Origin: Streptomyces rubrogriseus
GTDB taxonomy: Bacteria; Actinomycetota; Actinomycetes; Streptomycetales; Streptomycetaceae
Length of the DNA stretch: 64,000 nt
Direction of reading: 5' to 3'
Assembly (NCBI RefSeq): GCF_027947575.1
Contig: NZ_CP116256.1
Location: forward strand, 5,394,001-5,458,000
Shown piece by piece: positions 1 through 9,348 of the stretch. The notes under the pieces are model-generated. The model made no database searches, was not told the DNA's origin, and saw only the letters and a list, made by a program, of their open reading frames with translations. The position numbers were made by a program, and so were the translations under genes. How positions within the stretch are numbered: the stretch's first letter is position 1; every line of letters starts with the position of its first letter.

Positions 1-1
1 C

Positions 2-1648
2 TCAGGCGGGAGCCTCCACCACCTTGCCGTTCGCTACCTCCAGGCGGCGGGTGACCTTGACCGCGTTCAGCATGCGGCGGTCGTGGGTGATCAGGAGAAG
101 GGTGCCTTCGTAGGCGTCCAGGGCCGACTCGAGCTGTTCGATGGCCGGGAGGTCGAGGTGGTTGGTCGGCTCGTCCAGGACCAGGAGGTTGACGCCTCTG
201 CCCTGGAGGAGGGCGAGCGCGGCCCTGGTGCGTTCGCCGGGCGAGAGGGTCGACGCCGGGCGGACGACGTGGTCGGCCTTCAGGGCGAACTTGGCCAGGA
301 GGGTGCGGATCTCCGCCGGTTCCAGGTCCGGGACGGCCGCACGGAAGGCGTCGAGCAGCATCTCGGGGCCGTGGAACAGCTTGCGGGCCTGGTCGACCTC
401 GCCGAGCAGGACGCCGGAGCCGAGCGCCGCGTGCCCCGCGTCGAGGGGGACGCGGCCCAGGAGTGCGCCGAGGAGCGTGGACTTGCCCGCGCCGTTGGCT
501 CCCGTCACCGCCACCCGGTCCGCCCAGTCGATCTGGAGGGAGACCGGACCGAGCACGAAGTCGCCGCGCCGCACCTCGGCGTCGCGCAGGGTGGCCACGA
601 CCGCGCCCGAGCGGGGCGCCGAGGCGATCTCCATGCGCAGGTCCCATTCCTTGCGCGGTTCCTCGACGACGTCCAGGCGCTCGATCATGCGCTGGGTCTG
701 GCGGGCCTTCGCGGCCTGTTTCTCGCTGGCCTCGCTGCGGAACTTGCGGCCGATCTTGTCGTTGTCGTTGCCCGCCTTGCGCCGGGCGTTCTTGACGCCC
801 TTGTCCATCCAGGCGCGCTGCGTCTGGGCCCGGTCCTGGAGGGAGGCCCGCTTGTCGGCGTACTCCTCGTACTCGTCGCGGGCGTGCCGGCGGGCCACCT
901 CGCGTTCCTCCAGGTACGCCTCGTAGCCGCCGCCGTAGAGGTTGATCTGCCGCTGGGCGAGGTCGAGTTCGAGGACCTTGGTGACGGTGCGGGTGAGGAA
1001 CTCGCGGTCGTGGCTGACGACGACGGTGCCGGCGCGCAGGCCGGTCACGAAGCGTTCGAGGCGCTCCAGGCCGTCCAGGTCGAGGTCGTTGGTCGGCTCG
1101 TCGAGCAGGAAGACGTCGTAGCGGGACAGGAGGAGGGAGGCAAGGCCGGCGCGGGCCGCCTGGCCGCCGGACAGGGACGTCATCGGCTGGTCCAGGTCGA
1201 CGGTCAGGCCCAGCGCGTCGGCGGTCTCCTCGGCGCGGTCGTCGAGGTCGGCGCCGCCGAGGCCCAGCCAGCGCTCCAGTGCGGTGGCGTAGGCGTCGTC
1301 GGCTCCCGGGACGCCGTCGACCAGGGCCTGGGTGGCCTCGTCCATGGCGCGCTGGGCGTCGGTGACGCCGGTGCGGCGGGCCAGGAACTCCCGCACGCTC
1401 TCGCCGGGGCGGCGCTCCGGCTCCTGCGGGAGGTGGCCGACGGTGGCGGTGGGCGGGGACAGGCGCAGCTCCCCCTCCTCCGGGTTGGTCAGCCCGGCGA
1501 GCATCCGCAGGAGGGTGGACTTCCCCGCGCCGTTGGCTCCGACGAGACCGATGACGTCGCCGGGTGCGACGACGAGGTCGAGCCCGGTGAACAGGGAGCG
1601 GTCGCCGTGGCCGGCGGCGAGGTTCTTGGCGACGAGGGTGGCAGTCAT
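2..1648 (-). CDS. ABC-F family ATPase (EttA/Uup-like)
   Basis: 548 aa, complete: ATG at 1648 and TGA at 2-4. Two ATP-binding cassettes are fused without membrane segments, the ABC-F layout. Cassette 1 has Walker A GANGAGKST at residues 37-45, an LSGGQ signature and LLDEPTND. Cassette 2 has another NGAGKST, an LSPGE signature and VLDEPTNH. Between them lies a charged Arg/Lys/Glu-rich helical linker, the part that reaches into the ribosome in this family. ABC-F proteins act in the cytoplasm on ribosomes, as translation factors or antibiotic-protection proteins. The substrate or stress cannot be told from sequence. It starts 13 bases after the stop of the upstream gene on the same strand, so the two are probably co-transcribed. 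Confidence 0.9.
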   Translation of the reverse strand: MTATLVAKNLAAGHGDRSLFTGLDLVVAPGDVIGLVGANGAGKSTLLRMLAGLTNPEEGELRLSPPTATVGHLPQEPERRPGESVREFLARRTGVTDAQRAMDEATQALVDGVPGADDAYATALERWLGLGGADLDDRAEETADALGLTVDLDQPMTSLSGGQAARAGLASLLLSRYDVFLLDEPTNDLDLDGLERLERFVTGLRAGTVVVSHDREFLTRTVTKVLELDLAQRQINLYGGGYEAYLEEREVARRHARDEYEEYADKRASLQDRAQTQRAWMDKGVKNARRKAGNDNDKIGRKFRSEASEKQAAKARQTQRMIERLDVVEEPRKEWDLRMEIASAPRSGAVVATLRDAEVRRGDFVLGPVSLQIDWADRVAVTGANGAGKSTLLGALLGRVPLDAGHAALGSGVLLGEVDQARKLFHGPEMLLDAFRAAVPDLEPAEIRTLLAKFALKADHVVRPASTLSPGERTRAALALLQGRGVNLLVLDEPTNHLDLPAIEQLESALDAYEGTLLLITHDRRMLNAVKVTRRLEVANGKVVEAPA

Positions 1649-1661
1649 CAGACCGTAGATG

Positions 1662-2699
1662 TTAGCCGCGGCCCGGCGCGCCCCGGGTCACCGCCGTCAC
1701 CAGCACGCTTCCCGGCGTCCGCGCCACCACGAAGGCCTCCCCCTTCACCGCGCCCGCGTCCAGGGCGACGCGGTGGGCGCCCGGTTCGAGTACGCCGTCG
1801 AAGACCTCGCGGACGCGCGTGCGGTGGAGGCGGTCGAGGCGGTACGCGGTGAGTCGCACCCGGCAGGGCGAGGTGACCTCGACGTCCGCGCCCGCGGCGC
1901 TCGCCGAGAGGCGGGTCAGGCGGCGGCCTTCGGCCGGGCCCCGGGCCAGGGCGTGCTCGATCTGGGCGACCAGCACCGGGACGATCGGGGCGAGGCCGTC
2001 GACGTGGGCCACGTCCACCCCGGCGTCCGCGAAGGCGCGGCCCACCGAGGCGCGCTGTTCCCCGGTGACCGCGCGGCCGAAGGCGACGGCGTCGTAGGTC
2101 CGCAGTTCGTCGGCCGGGACGTCGCGGGCGTCCTGGGTGATGTCCGCGCCGATGCCGATGGTGCGCAGCGCCGCGGCGAGCCTGGCGAGCAGGGCGACGC
2201 GGGCGCCGATGAGCAGGACCCGGCGGCCGGGGTGCGCCGAGCCGTCGAGCAGGGTGGCGAGGGCCGCGCGGTACTCGGCGCCGGAGAAGCGGTAGGGGCC
2301 GATGCCGGGGTAGGCGTTCAGCTCCAGGTCGGCGTGTTCGGCGGTCTGCCAGGCGAAGTCCCGCCAGACGAAGTCGTCGCCGTCCCGCAGGATCACGGCG
2401 GTCACCGCGCCGCAGGCCAGGTCGGCGCACTCGGGGCAGCCGTAGATGACGTACCGGCCGCCGGGCAGGGGCGCGTCGGCCTCCAGGAGCAGGCCGCGGA
2501 CCTGCGCGGTGAAGATGGCGGGCGGTACGTCGGAGGCGAGCGGGGAGACGGCGTCCAGATCGGAGAGCCGGAACAGGAGGGGGCGTCCGTCGACGACGAA
2601 GTCCGTGAAGTCGCGGTGGACCTGGAAGTCGCCGTCGGCGTGGACCTGGCCGGCGCGCGTCGCCGGGGCCAGGCCGAAGGTCGCGTACTCGGCAGCCAT
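1662..2699 (-). CDS. conserved protein of unknown function
   Basis: 345 aa from ATG at 2699. The frame stays open far upstream, but that part is a shadow of other genes and this ATG sits at the promoter side of a divergent pair. I do not recognise a characterised family. The N-terminal 150 residues contain a YGCPECADLACG cluster (three Cys), and a Rossmann-like stretch (RRVLLIGARVALLARLAAAL) follows near residue 180. Similar streptomycete proteins are often labelled oxidoreductase, but I see no clear cofactor motif. It is divergent from the D-amino acid oxidase gene (66 bp between starts) and is followed closely by the ABC-F gene. Confidence 0.75.
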   Translation of the reverse strand: MAAEYATFGLAPATRAGQVHADGDFQVHRDFTDFVVDGRPLLFRLSDLDAVSPLASDVPPAIFTAQVRGLLLEADAPLPGGRYVIYGCPECADLACGAVTAVILRDGDDFVWRDFAWQTAEHADLELNAYPGIGPYRFSGAEYRAALATLLDGSAHPGRRVLLIGARVALLARLAAALRTIGIGADITQDARDVPADELRTYDAVAFGRAVTGEQRASVGRAFADAGVDVAHVDGLAPIVPVLVAQIEHALARGPAEGRRLTRLSASAAGADVEVTSPCRVRLTAYRLDRLHRTRVREVFDGVLEPGAHRVALDAGAVKGEAFVVARTPGSVLVTAVTRGAPGRG

Positions 2700-2765
2700 G
2701 CGGTGAGTATTCCCTCGGCCGGGCCTCTTGGAGCACGCCGTCGGGCGTTCGGTTAACGTCCTGGT

Positions 2766-3692
2766 GTGGAAACCGAACTGGATGACGAGCGGGATGGCGA
2801 AGTCGTCGTGGTCGGCGGCGGGGTGATCGGGCTGACGACGGCCGTCGTCCTCGCCGAGCGGGGCCGACGGGTGCGGCTGTGGACCCGGGAGCCCGCGGAG
2901 CGGACCACCTCGGTGGTCGCGGGCGGGCTGTGGTGGCCGTACCGGATCGAGCCGGTCGCGCTGGCGCAGGCCTGGGCGCTGCGTTCCCTGGACGTGTACG
3001 AGGAGTTGGCGGCACGGCCCGGGCGGACCGGCGTACGCATGCTCGAAGGGGTGCTCGGCGAGACCGGCCTGGACGAGGTGGACGGGTGGGCCGCGGCCCG
3101 GCTGCCGGGGCTGCGCGCGGCGAGCGCCGCCGAGTACGCCGGGACGGGGCTGTGGGCGCGGCTGCCGCTCATCGACATGTCGACTCATCTGCCGTGGCTG
3201 CGGGAGCGGCTGCTGGCCGCGGGCGGCACGGTGGAGGACCGCGCGGTGACCGACCTGGCCGAGGCGGACGCGCCGGTGGTGGTCAACTGCACCGGCCTGG
3301 GCGCCCGGGAGCTGGTGCCGGACCCGGCGGTACGGCCGGTGCGCGGGCAGCTGGTCGTCGTGGAGAACCCCGGCATTCACAACTGGCTGGTCTCGGCCGA
3401 CGCGGACTCCGGGGAGACGACGTACTTCCTTCCGCAGCCGGGGCGGCTCCTGCTGGGCGGCACGGCCGAGGAGGACGCCTGGTCGACCGAGCCGGACCCG
3501 GCGGTCGCGGCGGCCATCGTGCGGCGGTGCGCGGCCCTGCGTCCCGAGATCGCCGGGGCGCGGGTGCTCGCGCACCTGGTGGGGCTGCGGCCGGCCCGGG
3601 ACGCGGTCCGGCTGGAGCGCGGGACGCTGCCGGACGGGCGCCGGCTGGTGCACAACTACGGCCACGGCGGCGCGGGCGTCACCGTGGCCTAG
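2766..3692 (+). CDS. D-amino acid oxidase, C-terminus cut by an in-frame TAG
   Basis: 308 aa from GTG 2766. It is an FAD-dependent DAO-family flavoenzyme that oxidises D-amino acids to keto acids with H2O2. Visible are the N-terminal dinucleotide fold VVVGGGVIGLTTA, the GGLWWPYR segment typical of DAO, and the C-terminal HNYGHGGAGVT. The family signature reads LLHNYG-x-GG-x-G-x5-G-x-A (general form). Here x5 would be V-T-V-A plus the codon at 3690-3692, which is TAG. The bases after it keep the frame and encode G-C-A-Q-E-A-A-R-L-A-S before TGA at 3726-3728. One G-to-A change of TGG (Trp) explains this. The product as read lacks 12 residues including part of the signature. A TAACGT box ends 6 bases before the GTG, suggesting a leaderless mRNA. 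Confidence 0.85.
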   Translation: METELDDERDGEVVVVGGGVIGLTTAVVLAERGRRVRLWTREPAERTTSVVAGGLWWPYRIEPVALAQAWALRSLDVYEELAARPGRTGVRMLEGVLGETGLDEVDGWAAARLPGLRAASAAEYAGTGLWARLPLIDMSTHLPWLRERLLAAGGTVEDRAVTDLAEADAPVVVNCTGLGARELVPDPAVRPVRGQLVVVENPGIHNWLVSADADSGETTYFLPQPGRLLLGGTAEEDAWSTEPDPAVAAAIVRRCAALRPEIAGARVLAHLVGLRPARDAVRLERGTLPDGRRLVHNYGHGGAGVTVA

Positions 3693-3760
3693 GGCTGCGC
3701 CCAGGAGGCGGCCCGGCTCGCCTCCTGACGCCGGTGTCCCGGTCGGCCGGACCGCGGGGG

Positions 3761-5497
3761 TCAGTCCTTGTGGTGCTTGCCGATCGGGTCGCCCTCCACC
3801 TCCGTGCCGGGGCCGGGACCGATCCGGATCTCGAACTCGCCCTCGTACTGCTTGTGACCCTCGATGACGGCCAGTTCGACGGCTTCGGAGGCCATCTCGC
3901 CGCGCACCATGAGCGGGTCGCGGCGCAGGTCCCGCATGAGCGCGACACACATGAAGATCATCACGATGACGAAGGGCGCCGCCGCGAGGATCGTGAGGTT
4001 CTGCAGACCGGTGAGCGCGTCCGCCTCGCCGCTGCCGATCAGCAGCATGATGGCCGCGACCGCGCCGGTCACCACGCCCCAGACGACCACCACCCAGCGG
4101 CTGGGTTCGAGCGCGCCCTTCTGCGAGAGCGTGCCCATCACGATGGAGGCCGCGTCGGCGCCGGAGACGAAGAAGATGCCGACGAGGATCATCACCAGCA
4201 GGCTGGTGGCGGTGGCGATGGGGTACTCCTGGAGCACGCCGAAGAGCTGGCCCTCGGGGGTCGAGTCGTCGCCCAGCCGGTTCTGCTCCTGCAGCCGCAT
4301 CGCCGAGCCGCCGAAGATGGCGAACCAGACCAGGCTGACGGTGCTGGGCACCAGGATGACGCCGCCGATGAACTGACGGATCGTCCGGCCGCGGCTGATG
4401 CGGGCGATGAACATGCCGACGAAGGGCGTCCAGGAGATCCACCACGCCCAGTAGAAGACGGTCCAGCTGCCCAGCCAGTCCGCCACCCCCTTGCCGCCGC
4501 TGATCTCGGTGCGGCCGGCCATCTGGGGCAGGTCGCCGAGGTAGGCGAAGACCGAGGTCGGCAGCAGGTCGAGGATGAGGATGGTGGGGCCCGCGATGAA
4601 CACGAACACGGCGAGCAGCAGGGCCAGCACCATGTTGGTGTTGGACAGCCACTGGATGCCCTTCTCCACACCGGAGATCGCGGAGGCCACGAACGCCACC
4701 GTGAGCACCGCGATGATGCCGACGAGGAGGCCGGTGCTGACCTTGTCCATCCAGTCGAGCTTCTCCATGCCGGAGCCGATCTGGAGCGCGCCGAGGCCGA
4801 GCGAGGCCGCGGAGCCGAAGATCGTCGCGATGATGGCGAGGATGTCGATGACCCGGCCGCCGGCGCCGTTGGCGTGCTTCTCGCCGATGAGCGGGGTGAA
4901 CACCGCGCTTATGGTCTGCCTGCGGCGCCTGCGGAAGGTGCTGTAGGCGATGCCGAGGCCGACCACCGCGTAGATCGCCCACGGGTGGAGGGTCCAGTGG
5001 AACAGGGTGGTGGCCATGGCCGTGGCCATGCGGTCGCCGGAGTCGGCCGGGCTGGTGCCGGGCGGGGGCGTGGTGTAGTGCGCGAGCGGCTCGCTGACGC
5101 CGTAGAACATCAGGCCGATGCCCATGCCCGCGCTGAACATCATGGCGACCCAGGACACGGTCCGGAACTCGGGTTCCTCGCCCTCGGCCCCCAGGTGGAT
5201 GCGGCCGTAGCGGCTGGCCGCCAGCCAGAGGGCGAAGACCACGAAGCCGGAGGCGGCCAGCGTGAACGCCCAGCCGCCGTTGTGCAGCAGGCCACCGAGC
5301 ATGCTGCTGGAGACGTCCTCCAGCGAGTCGGTGGCGGCCGCGCCCCAGATGACGAACGCCAGGGTCAGGACGGCCGTGACGCCGAAGACGACGCGGTCGG
5401 TCCGGGGCCGGTGCTCGTGCCCCGGAAGGCCCGCTTCCGAACCCGGAAGCGTGCCTCTTTCGTGCTCTTCCTTGTCGCTTGGTCGGTCCTGCGTCAC
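3761..5497 (-). CDS. BCCT-family transporter (glycine betaine/choline/carnitine type)
   Basis: 578 aa, about 12 membrane helices. The BCCT hallmarks are clear: GMGIGLMFYGVSEP in the third-helix area, and the signature WTVFYWAWWISWTPFVGMF followed by IARISRGRTIR. Family members import betaine or related trimethylammonium compounds with Na+ or H+, mostly for osmoprotection. The charged N-tail (about 35 residues, acidic and basic) and C-tail resemble osmosensing BetP-type carriers. GTG at 5497 is preferred because GGAAAGG lies 8 bases upstream; a GTG at 5506 is also in frame but overlaps that ribosome site. Exact substrate unknown. It is transcribed alone, converging on the oxidase gene. Confidence 0.9.
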   Translation of the reverse strand: MTQDRPSDKEEHERGTLPGSEAGLPGHEHRPRTDRVVFGVTAVLTLAFVIWGAAATDSLEDVSSSMLGGLLHNGGWAFTLAASGFVVFALWLAASRYGRIHLGAEGEEPEFRTVSWVAMMFSAGMGIGLMFYGVSEPLAHYTTPPPGTSPADSGDRMATAMATTLFHWTLHPWAIYAVVGLGIAYSTFRRRRRQTISAVFTPLIGEKHANGAGGRVIDILAIIATIFGSAASLGLGALQIGSGMEKLDWMDKVSTGLLVGIIAVLTVAFVASAISGVEKGIQWLSNTNMVLALLLAVFVFIAGPTILILDLLPTSVFAYLGDLPQMAGRTEISGGKGVADWLGSWTVFYWAWWISWTPFVGMFIARISRGRTIRQFIGGVILVPSTVSLVWFAIFGGSAMRLQEQNRLGDDSTPEGQLFGVLQEYPIATATSLLVMILVGIFFVSGADAASIVMGTLSQKGALEPSRWVVVVWGVVTGAVAAIMLLIGSGEADALTGLQNLTILAAAPFVIVMIFMCVALMRDLRRDPLMVRGEMASEAVELAVIEGHKQYEGEFEIRIGPGPGTEVEGDPIGKHHKD

Positions 5498-5577
5498 AGG
5501 CGGCACCTTTCCAGTCGATCAGGCCGAAAATACTCCACCGCTACGCCCTTACCACGTAAGACGCGGAAGTCACCTCC

Positions 5578-6876
5578 TCAGCAGCGGGTATCCGGTTCGC
5601 CCGCGGTCACGTGGTATGTCGCGCGCTCGTCCAGGAGCAGCGGCACCAGGGCACGCTGTGGCTGGCGCAGCGGTACGTAGGCGCCCTTCTCCCCGGTCGG
5701 GCGGGCCTGTACACCGTGCAGGGCGAGTTCGTCCCCGACGTCCCGGTACTGGGCGGGGGTCAGCCGGTAGCCGCAGGGCGGGTCCTGGATCACCTCGGAG
5801 TCCTCGGCCGGGTCGTTGTCCGCGCCGCCCAGGTGGACGGGTCCGGTGTCGGACAGGCCCGCCCGGCGGGCGGCGCCCGTGGCCGCCTCGACGCGTCCGC
5901 GCCGCTCGTCCGCGAAGCGGAACATGCCGTCCAGGGCGGCGAGCTGGGAGTCCACCCGGCGCCGGTGGTTGAGGGCCGGGTCCTCGCGCTCGGCGCCGGT
6001 GAGGGCGTCGACACGGCTCTCGATGAGCAGACCGACCGCGTGTTTCACGCCGGACATGTTGCGCAGGATGCGTTCCTGGCCGTCGCCGGCGGTCTGCTTG
6101 ACGGGGTCGCCGGTCTCGGGATCGGTCCAGATGCCGTACGTGCCCGTCGAGTACCCGGCGTGCTCGGCGGCGGGGCGGACGTACTCGCCGGACAGGGTGC
6201 GGGCCTCGTCGTGGACCGGCGCGGCGGTGTTGAGGTTGCGGGGCCAGAGATCGAAGAGGTCCTTGTCGTAGTACGGGGGTGTGGCGCCGTACTCGTGCAG
6301 GTCGTAGATGACGTCGGGGCGCTCGTCGCGGACGACGGCGGCCAGGGCGCGGGCCTCGGCCGTCGCCAGCGCGAGGTGGTCGCGGTTGACGTCGACGCCG
6401 TCGCCGTTGCCGCGGGTGTCGGCGGCCCGGCCGTCGGGGTTGGCGGTGGGCACCACCAGCACGGCGGTGCGGTCCAGGAAGCGCCGGGTCGCGCGGTCGG
6501 TGGCGTACGCGAGGTCCCGCACGGTGGTCAGGCAGGCCTCGCGGCCGGAGGGTTCGTCGCCGTGCTGGCTGCACACGAGGAGGACCTTGTTGGCGGCGGA
6601 GGGCCTGCCGACGGTCACGAGCCGAAGGGGACGGTTCTGCTTCGTGGTGCCGATGCGGTCCAGGGTGACGCGGTCGCTCGCCCGGTCTGCGGCGGACAGC
6701 AGGGCCTGTTCCTCCTGCTGGGTGGTCCAGCGGGCGCCGTGGGTGCGTTCGAAGCCGGTGCGGGGCGGGTGGGGTGCGGCGCCGTCGGCGTGGGCGGGTG
6801 CGGTGAGGAGGGACGGGACCAGGAGCGACGCGGCGAGGGCCGCGGTGGTCGCGGTGAGGGTGCGCAGGCGGTTCAT
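5578..6876 (-). CDS. secreted M14-family zinc carboxypeptidase
   Basis: 432 aa. It starts with a Sec signal peptide ([20 protein letters not shown]... cleavage near AHA-DG, residue 31). M14 peptidases use a HxxE...H zinc site: QHGDEPSG supplies the first His and Glu, DLHEYG the later His, and LLIESR the probable catalytic Glu. The asparagine/arginine region NPDGR and DVNRDH is also typical. It is likely an extracellular enzyme that trims C-terminal residues of peptides. ATG 6876 is supported by GGGAGG six bases upstream; in-frame sequence further upstream lacks a signal and a ribosome site. It is divergent from the M1 peptidase gene across a 434-bp gap, so two secreted peptidases share one regulatory region. 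Confidence 0.9.
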   Translation of the reverse strand: MNRLRTLTATTAALAASLLVPSLLTAPAHADGAAPHPPRTGFERTHGARWTTQQEEQALLSAADRASDRVTLDRIGTTKQNRPLRLVTVGRPSAANKVLLVCSQHGDEPSGREACLTTVRDLAYATDRATRRFLDRTAVLVVPTANPDGRAADTRGNGDGVDVNRDHLALATAEARALAAVVRDERPDVIYDLHEYGATPPYYDKDLFDLWPRNLNTAAPVHDEARTLSGEYVRPAAEHAGYSTGTYGIWTDPETGDPVKQTAGDGQERILRNMSGVKHAVGLLIESRVDALTGAEREDPALNHRRRVDSQLAALDGMFRFADERRGRVEAATGAARRAGLSDTGPVHLGGADNDPAEDSEVIQDPPCGYRLTPAQYRDVGDELALHGVQARPTGEKGAYVPLRQPQRALVPLLLDERATYHVTAGEPDTRC

Positions 6877-7118
6877 CGGCCTCCCTTCGGGACGCGGTGC
6901 GTGGAGTGCGGCGCGGGTGCCGGGCAGGTGCCGCTCGTACCGGCGACGGCCCTGGTGAACGCGTGGGTGCCGCCTACGGACGGTACGCGGGCCGAAGTGC
7001 GGGATCGGTCCGACGCGGGTGTCGGCGTGTCGGCGCACGGGCCGAGGGGGTTCCTGTCGACCCGCACGGCGGACGGGTGGGCCGGGGCCGCCGTCGCGAG
7101 CGGTCTCCGGAGGGTGAG

Positions 7119-7140
7119 GCGCATGCGTATCGGCATGCGC
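7119..7140. promoter_or_regulatory. inverted repeat in the peptidase intergenic region
   Basis: GCGCATGC and GCATGCGC face each other across six bases, a perfect 8-bp palindrome. It lies in the 434-base gap (6877-7310) between the two divergent secreted-peptidase genes. A second imperfect pair, GGAC/GTCC, follows at 7141-7157. It may be an operator or a hairpin in the leader of either gene. I see no convincing gene in the gap. A 30-codon frame at 7122-7214 has an upstream GAGGGTGAGG but no recognisable product. Confidence 0.35.
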
Positions 7141-7232
7141 GGACGGTACATCGGTCCACTCCCGCGCATAAGAGGGCCGAGGGTGACCCATGACGGCCGG
7201 ATGGCGATCGTGTGACAGGAGTGGCCGTGGAC

Positions 7233-7283
7233 ATGACGGTGCGCTCAGGGGCTGAATAGGCTCCGAACGGATTCCGAACGGAT
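7233..7283 (+). promoter_or_regulatory. probable promoter with tandem palindromic repeats for the M1 peptidase
   Basis: ATGACG (7233-7238) and TAGGCT (7257-7262) are 18 bases apart and fit a sigma-70-type promoter. From 7262 the 11-mer TCCGAACGGAT occurs twice head to tail (7262-7272, 7273-7283). Each copy contains the palindrome TCCG-AA-CGGA. The repeats cover the expected transcription start and end 27 bases before the start codon, the place for a repressor site. Confidence 0.45.
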
Positions 7284-7310
7284 CTCGTGTCCCTACGACT
7301 TGGAGCTTTC

Positions 7311-8807
7311 GTGCACCGCAGATGCATCGTGCCGGGCGCACTGGGCGCCGCCTCCCTCATGCTGGCGATCCCGGCGTCGGCGGCGGCCCACTCCCCCGGC
7401 GCTCCGGGCATCGGCGACCCCTACTACCCGGCCTACGGCAACGGCGGATACGACGTCTCGCACTACGACCTGCGCCTGAAGTACCAGCCGGCCACGGACC
7501 GGCTGGAGGGGACGGCGACGATCCTGGCCCGCACCACCGCGGACCTGTCGCGGTTCAACCTCGACTTCCTGCTGGACGTCGGCGAGGTGCGGGTGAACGG
7601 CGCCAAGGCCTCGTTCACGACCTCGGGCGAGCAGGAACTGGAGATCACTCCGAAGAAGCCGCTGGACAAGGGATCGCCCCTCACCGTGGTCGTCCGCTAC
7701 AGCGGTGTGCCGTCCTCGAAGCAGGCGTTCGGCTTCACCAGTTGGCACCGCACCCCGGACGGCGGCATCGCCGCGAACGAGCCCGAGGCCGCGGCCTGGT
7801 GGTTCCCCAGCAACGACCACCCGCTGGACAAGGCCACCTACGACGTGTCGGTGCAGGTGCCGGACGGCACCCAGGCGATCTCCAACGGCACCCTCCAGTC
7901 GACGAGTTCGCGGCTCGGCTGGACGCGTTGGAACTGGCGTTCGGACCAGCCGCAGGCCACGTACCTCGCCACGCTGGCGGTGGGGAAGTTCGACCTCACC
8001 ACCGGCACCACCGAGGGCGGCATCCCGGTCGTCAACGCCTACAGCAGGGACCTGGGCGCGAACGACGGCGCGGCACGGGCCAGCGTGGAGCGGACCGGGG
8101 AGGTCGCGGACTGGCTGAGCGAGTACTTCGGGCCGTATCCGTTCGACGCGCTCGGCGGCTACGTGCCGAACACCACCACCGGGTACGCGCTGGAGACGCA
8201 GACCCGGCCGTTCTACAGCCCGCGGCAGTTCGCGAACGGGTCGAACGTGTCCGTCGTCGTGCACGAGCTGGCCCACCAGTGGTACGGCGACCTGGTCTCG
8301 GTGCGCGGCTGGAAGGACATCTGGATCAACGAGGGCTTCGCGCGGTACGCCCAGTGGCTGTGGTCCGAGCACGAGGGCGAGGGCACGGCGCAGGAACTGG
8401 CCGACTACACATACGCCTCGCACCCGGCCGACGACGCCTTCTGGACGGTGAAGCCCGGTGACCCGGGCCCGGAGAACCAGTTCGACGGCGCCGTCTACGA
8501 CCGGGGCGCGCTGGCCGTGCAGGTGCTGCGCAACGAGATCGGGGACGACGCCTTCTTCACCGTGCTGAAGGGCTGGCCCGCGAAGTACGCCCACGGCAAC
8601 GCGTCCGTCGCCGACTTCCAGCGGTACGCCGAGGAGGTGTCGGGCAAGCCGCTGGCCGCGCTGTTCGACACCTGGCTGTTCCAGCCGTCGAAGCCGGACG
8701 CCCCGGCGGCGAGCGCCCGGTCCCTCGTGAAGGCCCCCGTGGCGCCGCCCGTGCAGCCCCGTTCCTGGCAGAAGATCGCCGCGACGAACGACGTGCACGA
8801 GCACTGA
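7311..8807 (+). CDS. secreted M1-family metallopeptidase
   Basis: 498 aa. The gluzincin motif is exact: H318-E-L-A-H322, then 18 residues to E341 in the NEGFARY segment, which bind zinc. The ALETQ stretch about 40 residues upstream replaces the classic GxMEN of aminopeptidase N, as in many actinobacterial secreted members. The N-terminal beta domain (YDLRLKYQ...) is that of the M1 family. A signal peptide ends near ASAAAHS, residue 26. GTG 7311 is chosen because GGAG lies five bases upstream; a GTG at 7287 in the same frame lacks a ribosome site. The protein is about 500 aa, shorter than the 850 aa of cytosolic PepN, as expected for this clade. Likely an extracellular aminopeptidase. Confidence 0.9.
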   Translation: MHRRCIVPGALGAASLMLAIPASAAAHSPGAPGIGDPYYPAYGNGGYDVSHYDLRLKYQPATDRLEGTATILARTTADLSRFNLDFLLDVGEVRVNGAKASFTTSGEQELEITPKKPLDKGSPLTVVVRYSGVPSSKQAFGFTSWHRTPDGGIAANEPEAAAWWFPSNDHPLDKATYDVSVQVPDGTQAISNGTLQSTSSRLGWTRWNWRSDQPQATYLATLAVGKFDLTTGTTEGGIPVVNAYSRDLGANDGAARASVERTGEVADWLSEYFGPYPFDALGGYVPNTTTGYALETQTRPFYSPRQFANGSNVSVVVHELAHQWYGDLVSVRGWKDIWINEGFARYAQWLWSEHEGEGTAQELADYTYASHPADDAFWTVKPGDPGPENQFDGAVYDRGALAVQVLRNEIGDDAFFTVLKGWPAKYAHGNASVADFQRYAEEVSGKPLAALFDTWLFQPSKPDAPAASARSLVKAPVAPPVQPRSWQKIAATNDVHEH

Positions 8808-8820
8808 GCCGCAGACCGGA

Positions 8821-9306
8821 CTAGGCGGCGTCCCCGTGGTCGTAGACGGTCACGGGGATGCCGCGCCGGGTGAGGCGGTCGGTTATGAGCGGCTCCACGC
8901 GCGACCACTTGCCGCCGGCCAGGCCGCAGCCTATGCGGGGCATGTGCACGGACGCCTCCAGCTCGGCCGCCCGGTCGGCGACGCGGCCGAGCGCGGTGCC
9001 GATCGCCTCGTAGCGCACGGGGGCGCCCTTGCTGCCGGTCCTCATGCCGTGCTGGCCGATCATGTTGGCCACCCACACGTACGGCTCGACCTGGACGAAC
9101 CGGACCGCGCCGAGCCCGAAGTCGTTGGTCGCGCGGTCGCGGTGCCAGGCGCGGTACGCCGCCTCCGGCTGCGGCCAGCGGCGGGAGACGGCCAGGACGA
9201 AGCCCTTGCCCCAGCCCCCGAGGTCGTTGCACACGTGGGCGATCACCTTGACACCCTTGACCGACGGCGCGGTGGCGTCACCCCGGACATAGCTGATCTC
9301 CGACAT
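8821..9306 (-). CDS. macro-domain protein (ADP-ribose binding or hydrolysing)
   Basis: 161 aa, a stand-alone macro domain. Seen are the N-terminal GDAT, the IAHVCNDLGGWGKGF loop that cradles the distal ribose, and the MPRIGCGLAGGKW phosphate-binding loop. The layout resembles the TARG1-like branch, whose members remove ADP-ribose from proteins or nucleic acids, rather than O-acetyl-ADP-ribose deacetylases such as YmdB. That assignment is inference. It sits alone, convergent with the M1 peptidase gene (13 bp) and followed after 42 bp by the permease gene on the same strand, so context gives no partner. Confidence 0.85.
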   Translation of the reverse strand: MSEISYVRGDATAPSVKGVKVIAHVCNDLGGWGKGFVLAVSRRWPQPEAAYRAWHRDRATNDFGLGAVRFVQVEPYVWVANMIGQHGMRTGSKGAPVRYEAIGTALGRVADRAAELEASVHMPRIGCGLAGGKWSRVEPLITDRLTRRGIPVTVYDHGDAA

Positions 9307-9348
9307 GACGCCACCGTACGGGCCGCCACTGACAGTGGCCCCGGGCCG

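Noticed and set aside
83..1852. Long open frame on the + strand opposite the ABC-F gene
   Set aside because: Shadow of a high-G+C gene: repetitive Gly/Arg/Val composition, no family pattern, crosses the real gene start.
3690..3692. TAG read as pyrrolysine or another 22nd amino acid in the oxidase
   Set aside because: The family has Trp-like residues there and one base change explains it; no pyrrolysine genes are expected in this genus.
2879..5680. Long + strand frame across the oxidase and BCCT genes
   Set aside because: Runs antisense through a clear transporter and out of frame through the oxidase; composition is His/Asp/Arg-rich shadow.
6873..7169. 98-aa frame (-) ending at the M14 peptidase start with an ATGA overlap
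   Set aside because: No ribosome site, Arg/Pro-rich composition, and it would cover the divergent promoter region.
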